Part shown: piece by piece, positions 18,180 through 27,182 of the stretch
How positions within the stretch are numbered: the first letter of the stretch is position 1
Layout: each line of letters starts with the position of its first letter
NCBI RefSeq assembly: GCF_001904635.1
Contig: NZ_MRCB01000001.1
Coordinates: forward strand, 124,001 to 188,000
DNA: 64,000 nucleotides
Reading direction: 5' to 3'
Source of the DNA: Hydrococcus rivularis NIES-593
GTDB lineage: Bacteria; Cyanobacteriota; Cyanobacteriia; Cyanobacteriales; Microcystaceae
Program-made: the position numbers and the translations under genes
Notes under the pieces: generated by a model
The model's input: the letters and a program-made list of their open reading frames with translations, nothing else
What the model was told of the DNA's origin: nothing
Database searches by the model: none

Positions 18180-21100
18180 ATGATTAGTACAGTTGCTAAA
18201 TGGGTAATTTCTCGACGCTGGTTAGTAGTGATTGCGGCACTTATTTCCACAATAATCATATTATTTAATACCATCCCGCAAATGCCGTTGGATGTTTTCC
18301 CCAACTTTGCACCTCCCCAGGTCGAAATTGAAACAGAAGCTCCCGGACTCGCTCCTGAAGAAATAGAGTCTCTGGTGACATTACCAATTGAAAGCTCAAT
18401 CAACGGTACTCCAGGAATCAGCGCAGTTCGTTCTTCCTCCTCAGCAGGGCTTTCTGTAGTCAGAGTTGTTTTTGGCTGGGGAACAGATATCTATCAAGCC
18501 CGCCAGTTGGTACAGGAACGACTGCAACAAGTAGTAAGTAAGCTACCTCAAGGAATTGAAACACCAAAACTCGCTCCTATCAGTTCACCTATCGGCACTG
18601 TATTAAAATATGCTTTCACAGTGGAAGATGAGGGACAGAAAGGAGAAACATCCATCCAAAACCCAACATCTAAAATCGACTTGATGGAAGTACGCCGAAT
18701 CGTTGATTGGCAAGTTACAAACCGCCTTTTAGCAGTTCCTGGCGTTAGTCAAGTACTAGTGTATGGCGGTGATGTACGCCAGTATCAAGTACTAGTAGAC
18801 CCGAATAAACTCAGAGCTTTTAATGTATCCTTACAGCAAGTATCTGAGGTAGTACAGGGAGCAAATGTCAATGCTCCTGGTGGCTTTTTAATCAGCCCTG
18901 ACAAGCAAACTCTGATTCGGGGAATTGGCCGAATTGAATCCTTGGATGATTTAAAACAATCTGTAATTGTTGCCCGTCAAGGAACGCCTGTGCGCTTGGG
19001 AGATGTTGCCGAAATTCAAATTGGCGGTGCGATTAAGATAGGCGATGGCAGCTTAAATGGCAAAGATGCTGTAGTAGTGATGGTGAATAAGCAACCTCTA
19101 GCTGATACTCCCACCGTCACCCGTGCGATTGAAGCCGCAATATCTGAGCTAGCAGCAGGTTTACCGAAAGGAATTAAAGTAAATGCAACCTTCCGTCAAG
19201 CTGATTATATTGATGCTTCAGTAGAAAATGTTAGATCAGCCTTGGTAGAAGGTAGTATCATTGCAGCCGTTATCCTCATCCCTTTTTTAATGAATTGGCG
19301 GACTCTTGGAGTTGTGCTGTTAAATTTTGCCCTGACTTTTATATTTTCATTGCAAGTATTATCTTTTTTGGGCTTGGGGCTGAATACAATGACTTTGGGA
19401 GGATTAGCGATCGCCATTGGTACAGCGATTGATGATGCCATTGTCTATGCAGAAAATGTTTTTCGTTTGTTGCGACAAAATAAATATTCTCCTAATCCTA
19501 GTCCAATACTGAAAGTTGTCTTTGAAGGAGTAGAGGAAGTCCAGGAATCTCTGATTGGGGCAACTTTAATTACTATTGTCGTTTTTTCTCCAATATTTGC
19601 CCTCGCTGGTGTAGAGGGTCGGATTTTTGGCCCGATGGGTCTTAGTTATCTGGTGGTAGTTATAGTTTCTAGTTTAGAAGCGCTGCTTGTAAGTCCGGCT
19701 TTGTGTGCAATTTTACTTCCACACGGAAAAATGCCGTTAAAGGAACCATTAATACCCCGAATTTTCAAGCGGCTGTATTATCGTTGTCTAAATTTTGCTA
19801 TCCGCAGCCCCATGATCATTATCTCTGTGGCTCTGGCGGGGATGATAGCGGCAATAGTGATTTTTCCAGCTTTGGGACGGGCTTTTTTACCAGAATTTCA
19901 AGAATCAACTTTGGTCAATACTTTAGCTCTTTATCCAGGTTCATCTTTAGAAGCTACTAACAGTGCCGCTTTTGTGTTGGAGAATAAACTCAAAGATGAT
20001 CCCAGGTTAAAATATGTGCAGTTACGGGCAGGACGCGCCCCTAGCGATCCAGATGCAGCACCCGTAAATCTTGGTCATCTCGATATTGGTCTGAGTGACA
20101 AAGGAATGGAAAAGCGTAAAGAAACAGTAGAATGGTTGCGGGAAGAATTTAATAAAATACCTGGTGCTGCTGCAAATATTGGTGGATTTATTTCTCACAG
20201 AATTGATGAAATACTATCCGGGGTCAGAAGTCAAATTGCTGTAAAAATATTTGGTTCAGACTTAGAAGAACTCCGCCGGATTGGTCAACAAGTTGAAGGT
20301 GCAATGTCATCTGTGTCTGGGCTTGTAGATTTACAATTAGAACCGCAAGTTCCTATCGAACAAATTCAAATAAAATTTGACCGTGTTGCGGCATCACGTT
20401 ATGGTTTAACAGTTGGGCAACTATCTGAACTTGTCGAAACTGCGCTTAATGGCAAAGTAGTATCGCAAGTTTTGGATAAGCAACAAAGTTTTGATTTAAT
20501 TGTCTGGTTGCAGTCAGAATACCGGAATAATTTACAAACAATTGAAAATTTGTTAGTTGATACCTCTTCCCAAGGTGGAAATGAAGGGGGAAATAAAATT
20601 CCTTTAGCTAACGTGGCTAAAGTTACCTATGGCACTGGCCCAAATACCATTAACCGGGAAAATGTCTCGCGTCTAATTGTAGTATCTGCTAATGCTCAGG
20701 GCAAAGATTTGCGATCGGTAGTCAACGAAATTAAAAACAAAGTCAAGGCACAAGTGCAATTGCCCTCTGGTTACTTTATTCAGTATGGCGGTCAATTTGA
20801 AGCCGAAGAAAGAGCCTCACAAAATATTTTAATTTTCAGTGCTATTTCCTTTGTAGTGATTACGGTATTAATGTATCTTTCTGTCAAATCCATTGCCTCT
20901 ACAGCAATGATTATGATTAACTTGCCCATCGCTTTAGTCGGAGGTGTAATTGCTGTAGCACTAACAGGGGGCGTTGTTTCAGTCGCTTCCTTGGTAGGTT
21001 TTGTGACTTTATTTGGTGTAGCTACTCGCAACGGACTACTTTTAGTAGACAATTACACTACTAAATTTTCTAGCGGAATGTCATTAAAAGAAATCCTTCT

Positions 21101-21371
21101 AGTCGGGTCAATGGAAAGACTCAATGCTATTTTGATGACATCCTTTACATCCGCTTTGGGATTAGTACCGTTAGTAATTGCATCGGGGCCAGGTAAGGAA
21201 GTTTTGCAGCCACTTTCGATAGTGGTTTTGGGTGGTTTGTTTACTTCTACAGCGTTAACCTTGCTGGTTTTACCTGCTTTGTACTCGAAGTTTGGTAGGT
21301 TTTTATTACCTAAGCGAAGTACGGCTGTTGAGGAAAATGGGAAGGTAGCTGGGGTGGTGTTGGAGAATTAA
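18180..21371 (+). CDS. heavy-metal RND efflux pump, copy 1 (CzcA/CusA family)
   Basis: 1,063 residues, normal for RND. The N-terminal TM1 plus LDVFPNFAPPQVEI, two large periplasmic loops and twelve membrane helices are present. The TM4 charge-relay region reads AIAIGTAIDDAIVYAENVF, with paired Asp as in cation-exporting RND pumps but unlike CzcA (DFGxxxDGAVV) or CusA (GAMVDAA); the metal is therefore unassigned. The protein uses the proton gradient to expel cations with an adaptor and outer-membrane factor. Compared with the other two copies it carries an extra hydrophilic loop of about 18 residues near residue 150. The adaptor gene is the nearest upstream neighbour. Confidence 0.93.
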   Translation: MISTVAKWVISRRWLVVIAALISTIIILFNTIPQMPLDVFPNFAPPQVEIETEAPGLAPEEIESLVTLPIESSINGTPGISAVRSSSSAGLSVVRVVFGWGTDIYQARQLVQERLQQVVSKLPQGIETPKLAPISSPIGTVLKYAFTVEDEGQKGETSIQNPTSKIDLMEVRRIVDWQVTNRLLAVPGVSQVLVYGGDVRQYQVLVDPNKLRAFNVSLQQVSEVVQGANVNAPGGFLISPDKQTLIRGIGRIESLDDLKQSVIVARQGTPVRLGDVAEIQIGGAIKIGDGSLNGKDAVVVMVNKQPLADTPTVTRAIEAAISELAAGLPKGIKVNATFRQADYIDASVENVRSALVEGSIIAAVILIPFLMNWRTLGVVLLNFALTFIFSLQVLSFLGLGLNTMTLGGLAIAIGTAIDDAIVYAENVFRLLRQNKYSPNPSPILKVVFEGVEEVQESLIGATLITIVVFSPIFALAGVEGRIFGPMGLSYLVVVIVSSLEALLVSPALCAILLPHGKMPLKEPLIPRIFKRLYYRCLNFAIRSPMIIISVALAGMIAAIVIFPALGRAFLPEFQESTLVNTLALYPGSSLEATNSAAFVLENKLKDDPRLKYVQLRAGRAPSDPDAAPVNLGHLDIGLSDKGMEKRKETVEWLREEFNKIPGAAANIGGFISHRIDEILSGVRSQIAVKIFGSDLEELRRIGQQVEGAMSSVSGLVDLQLEPQVPIEQIQIKFDRVAASRYGLTVGQLSELVETALNGKVVSQVLDKQQSFDLIVWLQSEYRNNLQTIENLLVDTSSQGGNEGGNKIPLANVAKVTYGTGPNTINRENVSRLIVVSANAQGKDLRSVVNEIKNKVKAQVQLPSGYFIQYGGQFEAEERASQNILIFSAISFVVITVLMYLSVKSIASTAMIMINLPIALVGGVIAVALTGGVVSVASLVGFVTLFGVATRNGLLLVDNYTTKFSSGMSLKEILLVGSMERLNAILMTSFTSALGLVPLVIASGPGKEVLQPLSIVVLGGLFTSTALTLLVLPALYSKFGRFLLPKRSTAVEENGKVAGVVLEN

Positions 21372-21488
21372 TTAGCATCACTAAGTTAAGCGCAGATGGG
21401 ACAGTAATTTTGCTAAAGTACAGCCAGTGAATTCTTTACTGGCTGATAATACAAGAATTAATTTATAGGTACATATAAACTTCCAATA

Positions 21489-22220
21489 ATGGGCATCGCT
21501 GATCCAAGAAAATACTCGTACAATATCACTTTTATGAGATTTTTTGAAAAAAGTATAGGTGGAAAATATTTCAAGTTGTTCCGTTACCTGCAATGGATTT
21601 TGCTAGGTTTAGTAATTAGTGTATTAGCAAAACCTTTAATAGCAACGGCTTATATAGGTTTAATGACGAATGGCGATCGCTACCTTCAACCAGAATCAGT
21701 CCCAAAAGAACAGGTTGCAATAGTATTCGGCGCAGGAATCCTTCCTAATGGTAATCCCACACCCATGTTGTCAGACCGTGTAGAAGCTGCTGTCAAACTT
21801 TATAAAATGGGAAAGATTAGTAAACTCTTGATGACAGGAGATAACAGTACAGTTTCCTATAATGAGGTCAGGTCTATGCTGAAATATGCCCATGATCTGG
21901 GTGTACCGATGAAAAACATTACCCTAGACTATGCAGGTTTCAGCACTTATGAGAGTTGTTATCGCGCTCATAAGGTTTTTGGTGTACATAAAGCTGTTGT
22001 TATTACCCAAAATTATCATCTTCCCCGCACTGTTTATACCTGTCGCCAATTAGGACTAAAGACAGTTGGTTTAGGAACTCCAGATATAGAAATTTATGGA
22101 CTACGAGGAATGATTCCCGATTTATTACGGGAATCATTAGCGAATGTCAAGGCTTTGTGGGAAGTTGACATTACCCGTCCCCGACCTACTTTTTTAGGAC
22201 AGTTTGAACCAATTAATTGA
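21489..22220 (+). CDS. SanA/YdcF-family (DUF218) membrane protein
   Basis: 243 residues from the ATG at 21489 (a second ATG at 21534 is equally possible; neither has a clear SD). One hydrophobic segment (about 35-55) precedes the DUF218 fold: VAIVFGAGILPNGNPTPMLSDRVEAA, LLMTGDN, ESCYRAHKVFG and VVITQNYHLPRTVYTCRQLGL. E. coli SanA of this family affects the envelope permeability barrier; the enzymatic activity is unknown. It lies between an RND pump and a sigma factor gene, in the same direction. Confidence 0.82.
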   Translation: MGIADPRKYSYNITFMRFFEKSIGGKYFKLFRYLQWILLGLVISVLAKPLIATAYIGLMTNGDRYLQPESVPKEQVAIVFGAGILPNGNPTPMLSDRVEAAVKLYKMGKISKLLMTGDNSTVSYNEVRSMLKYAHDLGVPMKNITLDYAGFSTYESCYRAHKVFGVHKAVVITQNYHLPRTVYTCRQLGLKTVGLGTPDIEIYGLRGMIPDLLRESLANVKALWEVDITRPRPTFLGQFEPIN

Positions 22221-22311
22221 TGAAGTTTTTAAAATTTATCATTTCGATTATTTTATGCTTATTTATTTTTATGTGAACATTTGATTTTCTTCAATTGAGG
22301 CTAACATATTT

Positions 22312-23310
22312 ATGCCTAATTCAACATCCCAAGTAACTAAACTTAAGAGCAAGAATAACGAATTTTCATCTACAGCAGATGCAGTAAGTATCTATCTTCA
22401 TAAAATTGGACGTGTCCCTCTGTTAACCCATGAGCAAGAAATTTTTTTTGCTCAACAAGTTCAGCAAATGATGGCGATGTTTACTGCGAAGGAAGAGCTA
22501 GCTGAAAAATTACAGCGTGAACCCACTCTGCAAGAATGGGCTGACAAGATGCAGTTGAAAGAAGATGTGCTGCTGCAACAACTAAGTCAAGGACAAATTG
22601 CCAAGCAGAAGATGATTCAGGCTAATCTGCGGTTAGTAGTGTCTATTGCTAAAAAATACCAGAAACGCAATCTTGAGTTTCTAGACTTAATTCAAGAAGG
22701 TGCATTGGGGCTAGAACGAGGGGTAGAGAAATTTGATCCAACTCTTGGATACAAGTTTTCTACTTATGCTTACTGGTGGATTCGTCAGGGAATTACACGA
22801 GCGATCGCACAACAATCCCGCACTATTCGTTTACCCATTCACATGGCTGATAAACTGAACAAAATTAAGTGTGTTCAGCGAGAGTTATCTCAAAAGCTTG
22901 GTTACATTGCTGGCGTAACGGAAATCGCCCAAGCCCTCAATTTGGAACCCAGTCAGATTCGAGAATATTTGCAGCTTGTTCGTCAACCTGTTTCCTTGGA
23001 TATGCGAATTGGGTTTGAGCAGGATACCCAATTACAGGATCTGCTGAAGGATGATGGTATGTCTCCCGAACGCTACGCCGAACGAGAATTGCTCTATCAA
23101 GACATTCACAACCTATTAGCAAAGCTGACTCCCCAGCAAAAGGAAGTCTTAATCTTGCGCTTTGGTTTAGCAGGTGGATGCGAACTGACCCTAGTACAGA
23201 TTAGTCAACGGATGGGTATTAGTCGGGAACGAGTACGACAAGTGGAAAAACAAGCTCTCACGCTTCTACGAAGATATGGAATTGACTCACGCAGCTATCT
23301 AGCTGACTGA
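22312..23310 (+). CDS. RNA polymerase group 2 sigma factor, second copy
   Basis: 332 residues, clearly paralogous over its whole length to the product at 3313. Region 1.2 is AVSIYLHKIGRVPLL; region 2 contains [20 protein letters not shown] and YAYWWIRQGITRAI; region 4.2 is [21 protein letters not shown]. Region 1.1 is absent. The start has no strong SD. Two group 2 sigma genes 19 kb apart in a metal block suggest that part of its transcription uses an alternative holoenzyme. Confidence 0.92.
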   Translation: MPNSTSQVTKLKSKNNEFSSTADAVSIYLHKIGRVPLLTHEQEIFFAQQVQQMMAMFTAKEELAEKLQREPTLQEWADKMQLKEDVLLQQLSQGQIAKQKMIQANLRLVVSIAKKYQKRNLEFLDLIQEGALGLERGVEKFDPTLGYKFSTYAYWWIRQGITRAIAQQSRTIRLPIHMADKLNKIKCVQRELSQKLGYIAGVTEIAQALNLEPSQIREYLQLVRQPVSLDMRIGFEQDTQLQDLLKDDGMSPERYAERELLYQDIHNLLAKLTPQQKEVLILRFGLAGGCELTLVQISQRMGISRERVRQVEKQALTLLRRYGIDSRSYLAD

Positions 23311-23337
23311 TACTCTTTAATTTTGAAAGCTTGTAGT

Positions 23338-23444
23338 GTCAACTGGTAAGTGAAAAACCGCCTGCTTGCTGTCACTGGTCTAAATAATATCGTCATATTT
23401 GGTGGAGATGAGCGTCAGTATCAAGTGCTTGTAAACCCAGATAA
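23338..23444 (+). pseudogene. remnant of a heavy-metal RND pump gene
   Basis: 107 bases align without gaps to 27657-27763 of RND copy 2 with about 10 mismatches (roughly 91% identity by my count). Read in the same frame it gives VNW*VKNRLLAVTGLNNIVI and continues FGGDERQYQVLVNPDK, so a Gln codon has become TAA. Nothing homologous flanks it. It is a decayed piece of a duplicated pump gene, closer to copy 2 than to copies 1 or 3, 27 bp after the sigma gene. Confidence 0.92.
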
Positions 23445-23615
23445 ATCGTTGCAAATTTTTAAGTTAGTAAACTAAATGAGAACTTAACAGTAAAATAACT
23501 TACTTCTAGACTATACTGGCACAACATAAAATTAAGATTGCATTATGGTATGAAATAGTACAGTTTAAAATTAGTGTTTGCGTCATCATTACGAGAGGGT
23601 GTGAGGAAAAATAAT

Positions 23616-25262
23616 ATGTCGAATCTATTGTGGAAAACACTTATATTCAGCCCAGTATTTTTGGGAGTAACTCTTGCTATTTCAGCTAGTGCGATTGCTG
23701 CTGACAGCCAACAACAGCCATCACAAACTCATCAGCCGTTACTTGCTCAAACAAACGCTGACGAAAACGTTTTTTCACAAATAAACCAATACAATCTTGA
23801 AGCCAATAATCAAACTTCACTATCTCAAGTCACATCCGTTTCTCAATTTTCGGATGTACAACCAACAGACTGGGCTTTTCAAGCTTTGCAATCTTTAGTA
23901 GAACGTTACGGTTGTATTGCAGGTTATCCCAACGGTACTTACCGGGGTAATCGTGCCTTAACTCGTTATGAATTTGCAGCAGGTTTGAATGCTTGTTTGG
24001 ATAGAGTTAATGAACTGATTGCTACAGCAACTACTGATTTAGTAACAAAAGAGGATTTAGCTACCCTACAGCGTTTACAAGAAGAATTTTCTGCGGAACT
24101 AGCGACACTCAGAGGTCGAGTAGATGCGTTGGAAACACGGACGGCTGAGTTGGAAGCTAATCAGTTTTCGACCACCACAAAGCTAGTAGGTGAAGCGGTT
24201 TTTGCGGTTACGGATAGTTTTGGCAGCAACGATAGTAATAATACCGTTTTCCAAAACCGGGTGCGTTTAGACTTGCAAACTAGTTTTACAGGTAAAGATA
24301 CCCTACACACTCGGATTGCAGCCGGTAATGCTACTCCATTATCTTTACCTAATAGTACTACTGAAGGTACTCAAACTTTTAACTTGTTTCTTGGTAGTAA
24401 TAATAATGCTTTTATTGATTGGTTAGCGTATTACTTCCCTGTTGGCAACTCTCAAGTTTATGTAGCTGCTACTGGAGGTATTCAAAGTGATTATGTTCCC
24501 ACTGTCAACCCTTATTTTGAAGACTTTGATAATGGTAACGGTGCTTTATCTACCTTTGCTTCCGAAAGTCCTATCTATCGCATCGGTGGTGGTGCAGGAA
24601 TTGGTGTTAATGTCCCATTTGGTGGTGGTAGTACCTTTAAACCTTCATTAACTTTGGGTTATCTAGGATCTGAACCGAATAATCCTAGTCCAGGCTCAGG
24701 TTTATTCGATGGTAACTATGCAGCTTTAGCACAGTTGAATCTTAACGTTGGCGATCGCCTGACCTTGGCTGCAACCTACGTTCACGGTTATCATGGTGCA
24801 AATAGTGCTTTATTTGATGCTGGTTCGGTAAGTGCTGCTGTAGTTGGGACTTCACAAGCTAATTTTGTCGGTGGTGGCAATCCATTTGTAAGTAATTCTT
24901 ACGGCTTTGAAGCAGCTTTCAGACCTAGCGATAAACTGTCAATTAGTGGGTTTGCACTCTACAGTAATATTACAGGCTTTGGAGCCAACGATAACGATGA
25001 AGTTTGGAGCTATGGATTGGGTGTAGCTTTACCCGACTTTGGCAAGAAGGGCAATCTTTTAGGCATTTTTGCAGGCGCGCAACCATATTTAGGTAGTAGC
25101 AACGGTGATAAACCCTATCACATTGAAGGCTTTTACAGGTATCGCATTAGTGATAACATTTCTATTACTCCTGGTGTGATTTGGTTAACTAATCCTGGTC
25201 AATCTGCTAACAATAACAATGATGCTGTGATTGGTACATTGAGAACAACTTTCACTTTCTAA
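23616..25262 (+). CDS. SLH-domain OprB-family outer-membrane porin
   Basis: 548 residues from the ATG at 23616, with GAGGA about 8 nt upstream; an in-frame TTG at 23574 is rejected. A signal peptide (to about AIAA) is followed by one SLH domain (FSDVQPTDWAFQALQSLVER to LTRYEFAAGLNACLDRV), a coiled coil (about 150-190) and a carbohydrate-selective OprB barrel ending in Phe. Cyanobacterial proteins of this layout anchor the outer membrane to the wall and act as porins, some for inorganic ions including iron. It may let metals through the outer membrane, but a general porin role is equally likely. Confidence 0.9.
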   Translation: MSNLLWKTLIFSPVFLGVTLAISASAIAADSQQQPSQTHQPLLAQTNADENVFSQINQYNLEANNQTSLSQVTSVSQFSDVQPTDWAFQALQSLVERYGCIAGYPNGTYRGNRALTRYEFAAGLNACLDRVNELIATATTDLVTKEDLATLQRLQEEFSAELATLRGRVDALETRTAELEANQFSTTTKLVGEAVFAVTDSFGSNDSNNTVFQNRVRLDLQTSFTGKDTLHTRIAAGNATPLSLPNSTTEGTQTFNLFLGSNNNAFIDWLAYYFPVGNSQVYVAATGGIQSDYVPTVNPYFEDFDNGNGALSTFASESPIYRIGGGAGIGVNVPFGGGSTFKPSLTLGYLGSEPNNPSPGSGLFDGNYAALAQLNLNVGDRLTLAATYVHGYHGANSALFDAGSVSAAVVGTSQANFVGGGNPFVSNSYGFEAAFRPSDKLSISGFALYSNITGFGANDNDEVWSYGLGVALPDFGKKGNLLGIFAGAQPYLGSSNGDKPYHIEGFYRYRISDNISITPGVIWLTNPGQSANNNNDAVIGTLRTTFTF

Positions 25263-25417
25263 AATAGAAGTTTGGGTTGACCATAGCTCAACTCAACAAT
25301 TATGAATTAGGTGTTTTTAGTTTGTAATATTTTGATGCACTCTAATAACGTGTTTTATTTCCAGGCTTCAGGATACCCACTCTACCTACATGACTCTTGA
25401 TTCAAGAACGCCGATTA

Positions 25418-26218
25418 TCATTTTTGGAATCCTTTTCCTCTATAATTAACTAATTCTTCATATCCAGACATATAGGCATAATTATCTTTAATATCTAAGC
25501 CTAAAAATCTAGAAAAACGTGCAGATTCGTTTCCTATTAATTCTCCTTTTCGGGGCTTACCGTGGTAATTAGCTAAAGCAATTTTAGCTTGACGTAAGGA
25601 TCTTACGGGTACAAAAACATCTGTTTGGTTAAAAGACCATAAACCTTCAGAATGTCTTGCCGCAAACAACAGTTCTCCTAATGCTTGGTTTTTTGCATCA
25701 TCTTGTTTATAAGTTAGAGCTAGATGCTTATCTAAATAGATAATTCTTCCTGAATTAATATTTTCTGTAATATCTAAAGAGTCAATCAGATTTGATAAAA
25801 ATTTTCGATGTTCAGGGTAAGTAGCACCGAGAAAAGGAATAACACCGACTACCCAACCCCTCGCTCCCGTTTCTTTATGAGTTTCATAATCTTGATAACA
25901 TTGTTTTAAACACGGTATATAAAATTTATCAAAAGGGATTTTCATCTGAGAAATTGTTTGCATATTAACAGCTAATATAAACTTTTTAAATGATTTCGAT
26001 TTCTCTAGTACCTTTATCAGAGTAGAATCATAAAATTTTTGGGGCTGATTCTGATATTTTTCCCATAACATATCAAATACAACTCTAAAATCTCTGCTAT
26101 CATTGAGCAAAAAATCGTTTACTCTTTGATAGCCATAACTAGTAAAAACTTGTGATTGTATTTGTCTTAATTTTTCATTACTTTTAACTACAGTATTGCC
26201 AATGCGGATTTTAGACAT
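25418..26218 (-). CDS. conserved-looking protein of unknown function (with 26244 gene)
   Basis: 266 residues; I do not recognise a family. The protein is soluble, Lys- and Tyr-rich, with no signal peptide or membrane helix. Conspicuous segments are ARGWVVGVIPFLGATYPEHR, a middle with GELLFAARHSEGLWSFNQTD, and FSRFLGLDIKDNYAYMSGYE. It lies 25 bp after the end of another unknown gene on the same strand, so the two form a probable two-gene operon set against the direction of its neighbours. Confidence 0.6.
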   Translation of the reverse strand: MSKIRIGNTVVKSNEKLRQIQSQVFTSYGYQRVNDFLLNDSRDFRVVFDMLWEKYQNQPQKFYDSTLIKVLEKSKSFKKFILAVNMQTISQMKIPFDKFYIPCLKQCYQDYETHKETGARGWVVGVIPFLGATYPEHRKFLSNLIDSLDITENINSGRIIYLDKHLALTYKQDDAKNQALGELLFAARHSEGLWSFNQTDVFVPVRSLRQAKIALANYHGKPRKGELIGNESARFSRFLGLDIKDNYAYMSGYEELVNYRGKGFQK

Positions 26219-26243
26219 AGTGTTTTTGTTTTTAAATGACTTT

Positions 26244-26888
26244 TTAGGAACTAGGAGGTAAAAGTTCTGTTAAAGGTATGGTTTCACGTTCAATTATGTT
26301 GATACTAAGAATTTCCTGTGCTTTGCTCGAATTGAGTGAAACAGTAAACATGAGATGCACATAATTTACTTGGTCATTTCCACTTGTATATGGAACAGCA
26401 TGATAGATAACCGGAAACCTTTCTTGAGAATACATAATTAGAGGTTCTGTTAATCTGGCAAGAATTCGCGTTCCACCAAATATGTAGCTTCGTTCTTGAG
26501 CAACTTTCAACTCTGGTAAAGTCCACCAATTAAAAACTATTTCACCGTCAGAGCTATCACTAAGTCCCCATTCTTGACGATAATGTTTTGGAGTTAGAGT
26601 TAGTAAACCCTTACCTTCTTCATTTCGTCGCCGCTTCGCCAGTCTAATCAATGAGGAGTCAAATGCGGTGGCAATAGCTGACCTAAAATCTGATGACTCT
26701 TTAGCAAGATCGTTATATTTTATAAATGTAAAGGCATCTCCAATCCCTTTATTATCGTCGGTGATTATGTTCACTAACAAAATTTGATTGCCATTAACTA
26801 ATTCTTCAAAATCTAATGAGCTATTGAGATATGGTGGCTTAGGTGGTTTACCAAATCCTTTTCCCCCGCTACGTTTTACTTTTGCCAT
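26244..26888 (-). CDS. protein of unknown function, first gene of a two-gene unit
   Basis: 214 residues from the ATG at 26888; GAGG stands 6-7 nt upstream and a GTG one codon earlier is possible. The N-terminus is basic and Gly/Pro-rich (KVKRSGGKGFGKPPKPP); then comes a mixed alpha/beta protein with no membrane segment. A basic patch (RLAKRRRNEEGKG) may bind nucleic acid or another polyanion. I recognise no family. It is followed by the unknown gene at 25418 and faces away from RND copy 2. Confidence 0.6.
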   Translation of the reverse strand: MAKVKRSGGKGFGKPPKPPYLNSSLDFEELVNGNQILLVNIITDDNKGIGDAFTFIKYNDLAKESSDFRSAIATAFDSSLIRLAKRRRNEEGKGLLTLTPKHYRQEWGLSDSSDGEIVFNWWTLPELKVAQERSYIFGGTRILARLTEPLIMYSQERFPVIYHAVPYTSGNDQVNYVHLMFTVSLNSSKAQEILSINIIERETIPLTELLPPSS

Positions 26889-27097
26889 CACTTACCTCTG
26901 CTGCTTAACCTAATCCAAAAAATATGATAATTACACAAATAGCGTCATTATTTTAACGTTTAGCTGACTCATTTACGGCAACTCATTGATGTTCAATAAC
27001 CCAATGATAATTAGTTATGGATTTCAAAAAAGGAGTAAAGGAATCGCGATCGCCTACGATGGAGCGTAGTTTATCACCTAAACTCTCCCTTGTAAAA

Positions 27098-27114
27098 ATT
27101 TCACCTGAATTTCA
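27098..27114 (+). promoter_or_regulatory. ATTTCA direct-repeat operator, upstream of RND copy 2 operon
   Basis: ATTTCA-CCTGA-ATTTCA (half-sites 27098 and 27109). A -10-like TAGAGA begins at 27131, 16 bp after the second half-site, with TGTCAT just before it. The RND ATG is 69 bp downstream. Confidence 0.75.
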
Positions 27115-27182
27115 TTCTAGTCTGTCATCCTAGAGAAAGTTAATGCTGACTCATCCTCAGTAAAACTTTATCTTTCTCACTA

